A stretch of 64,000 nt of DNA, from assembly GCA_938046585.1 (NCBI GenBank), contig CALIWR010000004.1:1-64000 (forward strand), written 5' to 3'. Every line of letters begins with the position of its first letter. Positions within the stretch are counted from its first letter, which is position 1. This stretch comes from an uncultured Propionibacteriaceae bacterium (GTDB taxonomy: Bacteria; Actinomycetota; Actinomycetes; Propionibacteriales; Propionibacteriaceae). Positions 17,120-25,773 of this stretch are shown in pieces. Below the pieces are notes generated by a model, which worked only from the letters and a program-made list of their open reading frames with translations, had not been told where the DNA came from and ran no database searches. The translations under genes were made by a program, and so were the position numbers.

Positions 17120-17459
17120 CGTTCGGCTCCCGGTCGGTCAGCAGGATCTCGCCAGCGTCGAAGCAGGTCGGGGCATCGGTGTGGCAGGCCGGGCCGACCT
17201 GGTCAACCTGAAGCAGGACGGTGTCCGCGTCGCAATCCAGCCGGACCTCTCGTACCCGCTGGGTGTGGCCCGAGGTGGCCCCCTTCACCCAGTACTGCTT
17301 GCGGGACCGAGACCAGTAGGTGGCCTGGCGGGTCTCGAGGGTCCGGCGCAGCGCCTCGTCATCCATCCAGGCCAGCATCAGCACCGCCTTCGTGGTCGCA
17401 TCCTGCACGATCGCGGGCCGCAACGCCCCAACGGTACGCAGATCAACCATGGCGGTCAT
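17112..17459 (-). CDS. hisI: Phosphoribosyl-AMP cyclohydrolase
   Basis: HisI opens the adenine ring of PR-AMP, the third step of histidine biosynthesis. The 115-residue protein is the stand-alone cyclohydrolase, without a HisE domain. Motifs are AWMDDEALRRTLETRQATYWSR, LDCDADTVLLQVDQ and GPACHT with the metal-binding Asp and Cys residues. Start ATG 17459, with an in-frame ATG at 17450 as alternative. It is placed with trpE rather than with the his genes at 221-3865, an arrangement also known elsewhere in actinobacteria where hisI precedes trpE. Confidence 0.94.
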   Translation of the reverse strand: MTAMVDLRTVGALRPAIVQDATTKAVLMLAWMDDEALRRTLETRQATYWSRSRKQYWVKGATSGHTQRVREVRLDCDADTVLLQVDQVGPACHTDAPTCFDAGEILLTDREPNDA

Positions 17460-17527
17460 TGTGACCTACGAGGCCCGGGCCGGCGACGCCGTGTCCATCC
17501 GGGCGGTTCTCGTACGGCATGGTCCGA

Positions 17528-19024
17528 TCAGCGAACCAGCCGGGTCATGATCAGCTCGCGGACCGCAGCAGCGTCAGCCTGACCGCGTAGCTGCCTCATC
17601 ACCTGCCCGATCAGCGCCCCGGCGGCCTGCACCTTGCCATCGCGGACCTTTTGGGCCGCATCCGGGTCAGCGGCGATCGCCGCATCTACCGCCGCCTCTA
17701 GAGCCCCGGCGTCGCTGACCACGACCAGGCCTCGGGACCGAACCACATCATCTGGTTCCCCTTCCCCGGCTAGGACCCCGTCGATCACCTGACGGGCCAG
17801 CTTGTCGTTGACGGTACCCGCCGCCACCAGGGCTTGCAGCGCCGCCACCTGAGCCGGGCTGATCCCCACCTCGGCCAAGGGCACCTGGGCCTCGTTGGCC
17901 CGGCGGGCCAACTCACCCAGCCACCACTTGCGCGCCGTCTGGGGTGATGCCCCGGCGGTCACCGTCTGGTCGATCAGATCGACCGCCTCGGCAGCCACTA
18001 CATCAGCCATCTCACGTTCGGAGAGGCCCCACTGCTCACGCAGCCGCCGGACCCGGACCGCGGGCGGTTCCGGCAGGCTCTGGCGTAGCCGCGCCACCCA
18101 TTCCGGGCTAGGGGCCACTGGCACCAAGTCCGGTTCGGGGAAGTAGCGGTAGTCCTCGGCCTGCTCCTTGGAACGGCCTGGCGTGGTGTAGCCACCGTCC
18201 TCGTGCCAGTGCCGGGTCTCCTGGTGAACCGGTTGCCCGTCAGCCAGCAGCGCCGCCTGGCGGCAGATCTCATAGCGCAATGCCCGCTCCACCGAACGCA
18301 ACGAATTCACGTTCTTGGTCTCGGTCCGGGTCCCAAGCTCGGCGCTGCCTCTGGGCATGAGCGAGATGTTGGCGTCGCAGCGCAGCGAGCCCTGCTCCAT
18401 TCGTACATCCGACACGCCCAGGGCGCGCAGCATGTCGCGCAGGAAAGTGACATAAGCCCGGGCCACGCGGGGGGCCTGGGCGCCGGTTCCCAGCACCGGT
18501 TTGGTGACGATCTCGATCAGCGGCACCCCGGCCCGGTTGTAGTCGAGCAACGAGTAATCGGCGCCCACGATCCGGCCGGTGGCTCCGCCGACATGAAGTA
18601 GTTTGCCGGCGTCCTCCTCCATGTGGGCCCGTTCCACCGGGACCTGGTACGAGACCCCGTCCACCTCGATCTCGACCTGCCCGTCGAAGGCGATCGGCTC
18701 GTCGTACTGGCTGGTCTGGAAGTCCTTCGGCATGTCGGGGTAGAAATAGTTCTTGCGTGCGAACCGGCACCAGCTGGCGATCTGGCAGTTCAGCGCCAGC
18801 CCGATCCGGATCGCCGACTCCACCGCGGCGGCATTTACCACCGGCAACGAACCCGGCAGACCCAGACAAACCGGGCAGGTCTGGGTATTCGGCTCGGCGC
18901 CGAAGGCGGTCGAGCAGCCGCAGAACATCTTGGAGGCAGTACTCAGTTCGACATGCACCTCCAGGCCCAGCACCGGCTCGTAGCGGGCCATCGCCTCGTC
19001 GTAGTCCAGCAGCCGGTCACTCAT
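17528..19024 (-). CDS. gatB: Glutamyl-tRNA(Gln)/aspartyl-tRNA(Asn) amidotransferase subunit B
   Basis: GatB binds the mischarged tRNA and activates its acyl group in the GatCAB complex, which makes Gln-tRNA(Gln) where no GlnRS exists. The 498-residue protein starts at ATG 19024, 4 bp inside the end of gatA, and begins MSDRLLDYDEAMARYEPVLG. The kinase core shows LEVHVELSTASKMFCGC and TQTCPVCLGLPGSLPVVN with the zinc cysteines. The C-terminal YqeY/tail domain with QVMRQLRGQADA ends the protein. Upstream in-frame starts to 19243 lie inside gatA and are rejected. Confidence 0.96.
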   Translation of the reverse strand: MSDRLLDYDEAMARYEPVLGLEVHVELSTASKMFCGCSTAFGAEPNTQTCPVCLGLPGSLPVVNAAAVESAIRIGLALNCQIASWCRFARKNYFYPDMPKDFQTSQYDEPIAFDGQVEIEVDGVSYQVPVERAHMEEDAGKLLHVGGATGRIVGADYSLLDYNRAGVPLIEIVTKPVLGTGAQAPRVARAYVTFLRDMLRALGVSDVRMEQGSLRCDANISLMPRGSAELGTRTETKNVNSLRSVERALRYEICRQAALLADGQPVHQETRHWHEDGGYTTPGRSKEQAEDYRYFPEPDLVPVAPSPEWVARLRQSLPEPPAVRVRRLREQWGLSEREMADVVAAEAVDLIDQTVTAGASPQTARKWWLGELARRANEAQVPLAEVGISPAQVAALQALVAAGTVNDKLARQVIDGVLAGEGEPDDVVRSRGLVVVSDAGALEAAVDAAIAADPDAAQKVRDGKVQAAGALIGQVMRQLRGQADAAAVRELIMTRLVR

Positions 19025-20529
19025 CGGGTGCTCTCTTTCTGGGCCAGTGAGCCGGGCAGGGTGGGCAGGCTGTCGAGGATCGGCGGCTGGGCCGCCTCCA
19101 CGGCGGCGCCGACCTGGTACAGCCGGTCCTCGGCCAGGGCCGGGGCCATCACCTGGAAGCCGACTGGCAGACCGTCCTCGGGGGCCAGCCCCATCGGGAA
19201 CGACGCCGCGCAGATCCCGGCCATGTTGGCGGGGATCGTACACAGATCCGCCTTGTACATCGCCAACGGGTCGTCGATGCGTTCCCCGATCCGGAAGGCG
19301 GTAGTCGGGGTGGTCGGTGAGACCAGCACATCCACGCTCTGGAAAGCCCGGGCGAAGTCCCGCGCGATCAGGGTACGTACCTTCTGGGCCGAACCGTAGT
19401 AGGCGTCGTAGTAGCCCGACGACAGCGCGTAGGTGCCCAGGATCACCCGCCGTTTTACCTCGTCGCCGAAGCCCCGGCCCCGGGTCAGGCTCATCACTTC
19501 CTGCGCCGATCGGTTGCCGTCGTCACCGATCCGAGCCCCGTAGCGCATCGCGTCGAAACGGGCCAGGTTGCTCGACACCTCGCTCGGCAGGATCAGGTAG
19601 TACGCCGCCAGGGCGTAGTCGAAGCTGGGACAAGACACCTGCGTCACCTGCGCCCCGAGGCTGCGTAGCACGTCAATGGTCTCAGCGAAACGCTGCTCCA
19701 CTCCGGGCGCGTAGCCGGCGCCGCCGAATTCGGCGACCACCCCGATCCGCAGCCCCCGAACGTCCCCGGCCCGGGCAGCTGCGACGACCGCCGGTACTGC
19801 GGCGTCGATCGAAGTTGAGTCCCGCGGGTCATGTCCGGCCAGCACCTCGTGCAGCAGGGCCGTGTCCAAGACGGTTCGGGCGCAGGGGCCAGGGGTGTCG
19901 AGCGAGGATGCGGTGGCCACCAGCCCGTACCGCGAGACCGCTCCGTAGGTCGGTTTCACTCCGACCGTGCCGGTCAGCGCGGCCGGTTGACGGATCGAGC
20001 CACCGGTGTCGGAACCGATCGTGAGGGGGGCCTGGTAGGCGATCAAGGCGGCCGATGAGCCGCCCCCCGAGCCTCCGGGAACCCGGCCCAGGTCCCACGG
20101 GTTGTGGGTGGGGCCGTAGGCACTGTTCTCGGTCGAGCTGCCCATCGCAAACTCGTCCAGATTGGTCTTGCCCAGGATCACCAGGCCATGGTCGAGCAGC
20201 CGCTGGGCGACGGTGGAGTGGTACGGCGGGCACCAGTCTTTCAGCAGCCGAGAACCGCAGGTGGTTGCCACCCCCTGGTAGCAGAAGGCATCCTTGAGCC
20301 CAATCGGAACCCCGGCCAGGGGCCCGAGATCATCGCCCGCGACCCGCCGGGTGTCGATCTGGCGAGCGGTCTCGAGCGCCCGCTCACCGTCTACGGACAA
20401 GAAGGCGTGCACCTGGTCGTCAACGGCCGCGATCTGGTCCAGATGGGCCTGGACCAGTTCTACGGCGGACACTTCTCGGGCCGCTAACCGGGCCGCCATC
20501 TCGGCCGCGGTCCAGGTGATCATGCTCAT
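19021..20529 (-). CDS. gatA: Glutamyl-tRNA(Gln)/aspartyl-tRNA(Asn) amidotransferase subunit A
   Basis: GatA is the amidase that releases ammonia from glutamine for GatB. The 502-residue protein has the amidase-signature triad Lys79 (GVPIGLKD), cis-Ser154 (PGGSGGGSS) and Ser178 (IGSDTGGSIRQPA), at the same residue numbers as the well studied Staphylococcus aureus GatA. It overlaps gatC and gatB by 4 bp on each side, so the three subunits are coupled in the order C-A-B. A second in-frame ATG two codons in (20523) is an alternative start. Confidence 0.96.
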   Translation of the reverse strand: MSMITWTAAEMAARLAAREVSAVELVQAHLDQIAAVDDQVHAFLSVDGERALETARQIDTRRVAGDDLGPLAGVPIGLKDAFCYQGVATTCGSRLLKDWCPPYHSTVAQRLLDHGLVILGKTNLDEFAMGSSTENSAYGPTHNPWDLGRVPGGSGGGSSAALIAYQAPLTIGSDTGGSIRQPAALTGTVGVKPTYGAVSRYGLVATASSLDTPGPCARTVLDTALLHEVLAGHDPRDSTSIDAAVPAVVAAARAGDVRGLRIGVVAEFGGAGYAPGVEQRFAETIDVLRSLGAQVTQVSCPSFDYALAAYYLILPSEVSSNLARFDAMRYGARIGDDGNRSAQEVMSLTRGRGFGDEVKRRVILGTYALSSGYYDAYYGSAQKVRTLIARDFARAFQSVDVLVSPTTPTTAFRIGERIDDPLAMYKADLCTIPANMAGICAASFPMGLAPEDGLPVGFQVMAPALAEDRLYQVGAAVEAAQPPILDSLPTLPGSLAQKESTR

Positions 20530-20822
20530 GCCTGCTCCCCCAAGATCCGCGGCACCCGGAACCGGTCGTCCTCGGTCTCCGGGGCCATCGCCAGCACCTC
20601 GGCCCGCGGCAACGACGGCTGCACCCGGTCTTCACGCATCACATTAGTCAGCGGCAGCGCATGTGAGGTGGCGGGTACATCAGCGGTCGCGATCTCGGAC
20701 ACCCGCGCCACCGATTCGACGATCAGGTCGAGCTGCGGAGCCAACCGGTCCAGCTCCTGCGGGGTCAGGTCGATCCGGGCCAGCCGGGCCAGCCGGGCGA
20801 CGTCGTCAGGGGTCAGCGCCAC
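20526..20822 (-). CDS. gatC: Glutamyl-tRNA(Gln)/aspartyl-tRNA(Asn) amidotransferase subunit C
   Basis: GatC is the small scaffold that holds GatA and GatB together. The 98-residue protein matches the family: DDVARLARLARIDLTPQELD near the N-terminus and the C-terminal LRED-like NVMREDRVQPSLPRAEVLAMAPE. GTG 20822 is preceded by AAGGAGG at good spacing. It is first in the operon, so the promoter lies in the 127-bp gap 20823-20949, where I see no clear -10. Confidence 0.93.
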   Translation of the reverse strand: MALTPDDVARLARLARIDLTPQELDRLAPQLDLIVESVARVSEIATADVPATSHALPLTNVMREDRVQPSLPRAEVLAMAPETEDDRFRVPRILGEQA

Positions 20823-20949
20823 AGGTCCTCCTTGGGATCATCGAATCGACATGCTAATGCCCGTCCGCCCCGGCTGTCGGGTGCCGGCCATCCCGGATCC
20901 GCCACGGAACCAGCACCGGCCACGAGATCGACACACCTGGATGGTCGGA

Positions 20950-22254
20950 TCAGCCGACCTGAAGTCCCTGGGGCAACACATCCACCAGATCCAGCAGCGG
21001 TGTCGGTACGCCGCCTTCGGGCGAGTACTTCACCAATCGGGGCCGCGGCTCGAGAGTGAGCGTGACGATCGTGCCGTCTGGGCCGACCGCCAGCGAGGTA
21101 CCCTGCTGAGGTGGCAGCAGCCCCCGAACCGGGATCGCGGAACTACGCCCGCCCGGTCGGTAGCGACGGATCTCGCGGTCTGGGGTATCGCGTACGCCGC
21201 CGTCGCTCAGCCGGCTGCGGCTCGTAGTGTCACCGGTGGTCTCGATCCAGTAGAAGAAGCCGTCAGCGCCGAGGGTGGCGACCCTCTCAGACCGGATGAT
21301 GTCCGCCCCGGCGCGGGCCGCCGAGCGCACGTACCACCAACTCGGCGGCGACGGTCTCATCGTGGCCGAATGGCCCTGCAGGTAGAGCACACCGTCACGG
21401 CCGGCCAGCATCCCCCGGTAGCCGTCGCCGACCGTTACTGTCCGGGCGTTCGTACGGCGACCAGCAGTGACCTGGTAGAGGGTGACCGTGGTCTGGGAAG
21501 GGCCGGTGTCGGCGACATGCACCACCTGGTCTCGACCGACCGCGTAGCCTGTTGCCGGGCCGGCATCCAGCCGGGTCACCTGCCCTCCGGGAGCCACATG
21601 GTCCAGGACTCGTCGGCGGGTCGCCGGATCCTCGATGCCGGCGACGTACAACCCGCCCGCGTCGTCGAGGAAGAGACGCTCCACCCGGATGGTGGGATCG
21701 CGATAGATGGTGATGCTTCCCGCGTTGTCGATTCGGTCCACGCCGCCACCGGAGGCCACATAGACCACTCCCGCGTCGACCACGAAGATCGAGCCCGGCG
21801 CCACTATCGTCGGTGGGCCAGCGCCGAGCGGGACCCGCTGTACCCGGCCGTTGGCGGTGAAGTAGGCCGAGGCCGGGAACGGGTGGGCCACGCCGGACAG
21901 GGTTGCGGTGACGGTGGCCGCCCGGCCCACGCTCCCGTCCCGGAGTACCGCCGCGACGCTGATCTGGTATGTGGCCCCGATGCTGAGCCCGGTCAGGGTC
22001 GCTGTCGTGGTTTCGGCCGAGACCTGACGCTGGCCAGACGCGGCGGTCAGGCTGGCCCAGGCCAGCGCGTACCCCGAGACCCGATTCTCGGGCGCACCCC
22101 AAGACAGCCGGACCGTTCCTGACGGCAGACCGTCAGTGGTCACGATCAGATCGCGCGGAACCCCGGCCCCAACCGCAGCAGCCGGTGTGGCGACGAGCAA
22201 GCTGCAGTACAGCAGCGTCATCACCCAGGTTCCAGCCCACGCTCGACGCACCAT
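20950..22254 (-). CDS. Secreted protein with one fibronectin type III domain and a beta-propeller-like region
   Basis: The 434-residue protein begins with a Sec signal peptide (hydrophobic about residues 8-27, cleavage near AAAVGA). A fibronectin type III domain follows (about 30-118; LPSGTVRLSWGAPENRVSGY then TATLTGLSIGATYQISVAAV). The rest consists of repeated short beta units with patterns such as IFVVDAGVVYVASGGGVDRI and GLYVAGIEDPA, resembling a beta-propeller made of NHL/YVTN-like blades. No enzymatic residues recognised. A purine-rich GGGGG site precedes ATG. The role is unknown; cell-surface or extracellular binding is a guess. It is followed downstream by gatC in map order but read before it is not in the same operon. 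Confidence 0.7.
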   Translation of the reverse strand: MVRRAWAGTWVMTLLYCSLLVATPAAAVGAGVPRDLIVTTDGLPSGTVRLSWGAPENRVSGYALAWASLTAASGQRQVSAETTTATLTGLSIGATYQISVAAVLRDGSVGRAATVTATLSGVAHPFPASAYFTANGRVQRVPLGAGPPTIVAPGSIFVVDAGVVYVASGGGVDRIDNAGSITIYRDPTIRVERLFLDDAGGLYVAGIEDPATRRRVLDHVAPGGQVTRLDAGPATGYAVGRDQVVHVADTGPSQTTVTLYQVTAGRRTNARTVTVGDGYRGMLAGRDGVLYLQGHSATMRPSPPSWWYVRSAARAGADIIRSERVATLGADGFFYWIETTGDTTSRSRLSDGGVRDTPDREIRRYRPGGRSSAIPVRGLLPPQQGTSLAVGPDGTIVTLTLEPRPRLVKYSPEGGVPTPLLDLVDVLPQGLQVG

Positions 22255-22351
22255 TAGTGCCCCCTTTGAGAGCCGGCCCTGAGAGCCGGCGGGGTCAGAG
22301 TACGCCGTTGTGGGCCGATCGTCCAGGCCGGAGCCAAAACTGGATCCGGCG

Positions 22352-22552
22352 CTATCTCAGTTGTGTAAAGACGTGGTGGCCGAACCAGATCACGGCGGTG
22401 GCCGCGAGGACGAAGGCCAGGCTGATCCACAGCCGCCACCACGCCTTGGACCGGGTGCTCGGCACCCCGACCGGCCCCCACTCCCCGATGCGGGGCTGGG
22501 CCCGGGCCGGGGTTGACCCGTGAAGGTCGAGGTTGGTGAAGACGCGCGGCAC
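22352..22552 (-). CDS. Small single-pass membrane protein
   Basis: This 66-residue protein has a polar N-terminal half with Trp/Arg residues (AWWRLW) and one C-terminal membrane helix at about residues 43-61 (LAFVLAATAVIWFG). It starts at GTG 22552, which lies 6 nt after TACACT, the same leaderless geometry as six other starts in the window; this supports it being real. An overlapping longer frame (22254-22610) has a Pro/Arg-rich composition typical of shadow reading and is rejected. It lies between ligA and the FnIII gene on the same strand. No homolog is recognised. Confidence 0.5.
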   Translation of the reverse strand: MPRVFTNLDLHGSTPARAQPRIGEWGPVGVPSTRSKAWWRLWISLAFVLAATAVIWFGHHVFTQLR

Positions 22553-22569
22553 GCGCCCAGTGTACGGGG

Positions 22570-24693
22570 CTATTCGGAACGCACCAGGTTGACGACGGCC
22601 TGCGGGCCACCGCTCAGCAGGGCCTCGAAACCGGCCGCATCCAGGATCGGGCGCCGCAACGCCACCGCCTTGTCGTACTTCGATCCGGCATTGTCCCCCA
22701 CTACCACGTAGTCGGTGCTCTTCGAGACCGAACCGGCGGCCTTGCCGCCCCGGGCCACGATGGCGTCGCGGGCGCTGTCACGGGTGTAGCCGGGCAGGGA
22801 TCCGGTGACTACCACGGTGATCCCGGCCAGGATCGGCTCCAATGCCTCGTCCGGATCGGGCTGGGCCCCGGGCAGCATCGCCCCGGCCTGCTGCCATTTG
22901 CGCACGATCTCGAGGTGCCAGTCAACGCCGAACCATTCCCGGATCGAGGCCACCAGCGTCGGCCCCAGCCCGGGCACCTCAGCCAGCTCCTCCTCGGTCG
23001 CGGCGGCCAGCCGGTCGATGTCGGGGAAGACCGCGGCCACGTCGGGGGCGACCCCCTTGCCGATGTGACGGATCGACAAGGCGATCAGGAAGCGGCTGAA
23101 GGGGCGGCTCTTGGCGGCCTCGAGTTCGCAAAGCAGTCGACGGCCGTTGGCTGACAATGCCCCGGCTTTGGTGCGGAAGAAGTCGCTGCGGCTCAGGTCT
23201 GCTTCGGTAAGGGCGAACAGGTCTCCCTCGTCGCCGACCAGGCCGGCTGACAGCAGCGCCTGAGCCGCTTTCCAGCCGAGCACCTCGATGTCCAGAGCCT
23301 GCCGGGAGGCGAGGTGGAAGAGCCGCTCCACCAGCTGGGCCGGGCAGGCCCGCTGGTTCGGGCAGCGCAGGTCGGCATCGCCTTCCTTCTCGTAGGCGAG
23401 CGTCGTGCCGCAGGCTGGGCAGATGGTCGGCATCACAAAGTCTTGCTCCGAGCCGTCCCGTAGGGCGGCCACCGGCCCCAGCACCTCCGGGATCACATCA
23501 CCAGCCTTGCGCAGCACCACAGTGTCACCGATCAACACCCCCTTGCGACGGACCTCGGAGGCGTTGTGGAGGGTGGCCTGGGCGACGGTACTGCCGGCGA
23601 CCTGCACCGGCTCCATCACCGCGAACGGGGTGACGCGCCCGGTACGACCGACGTTCACCTGGATGTCCAGCAGCCTGGTGGTGACCTCCACCGGAGGGTA
23701 CTTGTAGGCCACGGCCCAGCGTGGCGCCCGGGAGGTCGTGCCGAGGCGCTGCTGCAGCGCCCGGTCGTCGATCTTGATGACCACCCCATCCATTTCGTGA
23801 TGGAAGTCGTGGCGCCGCTGCCCGGCCCGCTCAATGAACTGCCAGACCTCGTCAAGACTGACACAGGTACGGGCCTCGTCGCTGATCGGCAGGCCCCACC
23901 CGGCTAGCAGCCGGTACACCTCGCTCAGGTGCTCCACACTGACCCCGGTGGCCTCACCCAGCCCGTGACACAGGAACGACAACGGCCGGGTGGCGGTGAC
24001 CCGCGGATCCTTTTGCCGCAACGACCCAGCGGCGGCATTGCGCGGATTAGCGAAGGGCTGTTTGCCCTGTTCCACCAGCGCGGCGTTCAGGTCGGCGAAG
24101 TTCTGGACCGGGAGAAAGACCTCCCCGCGTACCTCCAAAACCGTAGGCGCCTCACCATTAAGCCGTCGCGGGATCGCGGCAATGGTGCGGGCATTGGCGG
24201 TGACGTCCTCGCCGGTACGGCCGTCGCCACGGGTCGCGGCTCGGACCAGCCGACCTCGTTCGTACACCAGGTCGAGGGCCAGGCCGTCGATCTTCAACTC
24301 ACACAGCAGACCCGAGGCCGTGATCTGTTCGTCGCCAACCTCCCGTACCGCCCGCGCGTACCAAGCCTCCAGTTCAGGCCGGTCGAAGACGTTGTCCAGG
24401 CTCATCATCGGCTGCAGGTGGGTGACCGGGGCAAAGCTGGTGGACGGTGCCCCACCAACCTGCTGAGTCGGTGAGTCCGGGGTCCGCAAACCCGGATACC
24501 GCTCCTCCAGGGCCTCCAGTTCCCGCATCAGGGCATCAAAATCCCCATCGGTCACGGTCGGCTGGTCAAGGACGTAGTAGCGCCAGCGGTGGTCGATGAT
24601 CTGGTCGGCTAATTCTTTGTGACGCTCTCGAGCCGATACCGGCAGGTCAGCGGTGGCGGCGATGGTCTGGTCCGGGACGCTGGTCACGGGCAC
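22570..24693 (-). CDS. ligA: NAD-dependent DNA ligase
   Basis: LigA seals nicks during replication and repair. The ~707-residue protein has the Ia domain (ADQIIDHRWRYYVLDQPTVTD), adenylation Lys134 in CELKIDGLALDLVYERG, the OB fold, a Cys4 zinc finger (CPACGTTLAYE to CPNQRACPAQ), helix-hairpin-helix repeats and a C-terminal BRCT domain (ITVVVTGSLPGYTRDSARD). The start is uncertain: GTG 24693 or GTG 24687 fit, with no strong Shine-Dalgarno, and 24687 lies six bases after TTAGAT. The upstream extension to 24834 runs into the neighbouring gene and is rejected. A metE-like gene precedes it. Confidence 0.94.
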   Translation of the reverse strand: MPVTSVPDQTIAATADLPVSARERHKELADQIIDHRWRYYVLDQPTVTDGDFDALMRELEALEERYPGLRTPDSPTQQVGGAPSTSFAPVTHLQPMMSLDNVFDRPELEAWYARAVREVGDEQITASGLLCELKIDGLALDLVYERGRLVRAATRGDGRTGEDVTANARTIAAIPRRLNGEAPTVLEVRGEVFLPVQNFADLNAALVEQGKQPFANPRNAAAGSLRQKDPRVTATRPLSFLCHGLGEATGVSVEHLSEVYRLLAGWGLPISDEARTCVSLDEVWQFIERAGQRRHDFHHEMDGVVIKIDDRALQQRLGTTSRAPRWAVAYKYPPVEVTTRLLDIQVNVGRTGRVTPFAVMEPVQVAGSTVAQATLHNASEVRRKGVLIGDTVVLRKAGDVIPEVLGPVAALRDGSEQDFVMPTICPACGTTLAYEKEGDADLRCPNQRACPAQLVERLFHLASRQALDIEVLGWKAAQALLSAGLVGDEGDLFALTEADLSRSDFFRTKAGALSANGRRLLCELEAAKSRPFSRFLIALSIRHIGKGVAPDVAAVFPDIDRLAAATEEELAEVPGLGPTLVASIREWFGVDWHLEIVRKWQQAGAMLPGAQPDPDEALEPILAGITVVVTGSLPGYTRDSARDAIVARGGKAAGSVSKSTDYVVVGDNAGSKYDKAVALRRPILDAAGFEALLSGGPQAVVNLVRSE

Positions 24694-24722
24694 ATCTAAG
24701 CAGCCTGCCGAGCCGGCCCGGC

Positions 24723-25706
24723 CTATCCGACCAGGAGGCCGGTGACCTCCTGCGCGGATTGGCGCAGCACGGTGGCCACCGCCCGCGCGTCCGGCTCGGT
24801 GAACCCGGCCAGTCCGCAGGCCGGCGTTAGCCACAGGTGTCCCAGTAGCCGTTCACCCATGTCCAGCGGTCGTAGCCAGGCCTGGGTCCGGGCCACGACC
24901 TCGGCCACCGTCGGCACCACGGCTCCCGGGCCGGTGGGTACGACCCCCCACCACACCGAGCCGCCCCGGTCCAGATGCCCGGCCAGCTCATCGCGGGCCG
25001 ATGCCCCTACCTGGGCCGCGTCCAGCGCGATCGTGGTCACCTGACACTGCGACAGCAGTTCGACCGGGGCCGCCGCGCAGCTGTGAACCACCAGTTCGGG
25101 CTGTCTGGCCACCAGGTCCCGCAGCCCAGATCGGATCTCGTCGACCGGGAGCGGCGGGTGCCGGTACAGGCCGCTTTCGGTGGGTACGGCACCTGCCAGC
25201 ACCGAGCCCAGAGCCGGCTCGTCCAGCTTCGCCCGGACCTCCACCTCCGGCAACAACCGGGTGATCATGGTGACCAGACTGGTCAGGGCCTCACCCAGGC
25301 CCGCGACCAGGTCACGTCGAGCGCCGGGATCGCCCAGGATCCTGCCGCCGCGGCGCAGATCCACGCAGCTCATCAAGGTCCAGGGCCCGGCCAGGGAGAC
25401 CACCAGCGGTCCGGTGTAGCCCTGGGCGGCCTCGGCCAGCTGGTCTAGGTCATTACGCAGCAGCGCCGCAGCCCGGCGCTGGTCCTGTCCGGGGCGACCG
25501 CTCACCCGCCAGCCGGTACGGCTTAGTTCGAAGGCCGGCTCCGGGAGCAGGGCGAGGCTGCGTCCCAGCATCTGAGCCGCTGGCCCCCGCTGCGGCAGTT
25601 CCGGCAGGAAGGGCAGGTCCCACAGTTCCAGCGCCTCGCCGGCAGCCGGAAGCATCCGCGTCCCCGGCCAGGAGCCAATTCCGGTGGTCGCCACCTGTTC
25701 TGACAT
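24723..25706 (-). CDS. MetE C-terminal-domain-like protein
   Basis: The ~327-residue protein is a single TIM barrel resembling the catalytic half of cobalamin-independent methionine synthase (the UROD/MetE superfamily). It keeps a HSC pair in VVHSCAAAPVELL and a Cys in LTPACGLAGF, in the positions of the MetE zinc ligands His and Cys. It lacks the N-terminal half of full-length MetE (about 750 residues). Such proteins commonly sit near ligA in actinobacteria and are labelled methionine synthase, but the methyl donor and acceptor are not known. ATG 25706 follows TACGAT by seven bases, so the transcript may be nearly leaderless. It is divergent from the gene at 25774. Confidence 0.8.
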   Translation of the reverse strand: MSEQVATTGIGSWPGTRMLPAAGEALELWDLPFLPELPQRGPAAQMLGRSLALLPEPAFELSRTGWRVSGRPGQDQRRAAALLRNDLDQLAEAAQGYTGPLVVSLAGPWTLMSCVDLRRGGRILGDPGARRDLVAGLGEALTSLVTMITRLLPEVEVRAKLDEPALGSVLAGAVPTESGLYRHPPLPVDEIRSGLRDLVARQPELVVHSCAAAPVELLSQCQVTTIALDAAQVGASARDELAGHLDRGGSVWWGVVPTGPGAVVPTVAEVVARTQAWLRPLDMGERLLGHLWLTPACGLAGFTEPDARAVATVLRQSAQEVTGLLVG

Positions 25707-25773
25707 GCTCCTCATCGTAGGAGTGGCGTTCTCTGGCTTCCCGTACCCTGGTCAGGTGGCTGGGGGAACGGGG

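Noticed and set aside
17460..17527. trp attenuator leader
   Set aside because: The short gap has no Trp-rich leader peptide and no paired terminator hairpins.
22254..22610. 118-residue ORF overlapping the small membrane gene
   Set aside because: Composition is Pro/Arg-rich as in shadow frames, it has no recognisable domain, and the 66-residue frame has the better start signal.
24687..24834. N-terminal extension of LigA
   Set aside because: It is Arg/Gly-rich, without family similarity, and overlaps the end of the upstream MetE-like gene.
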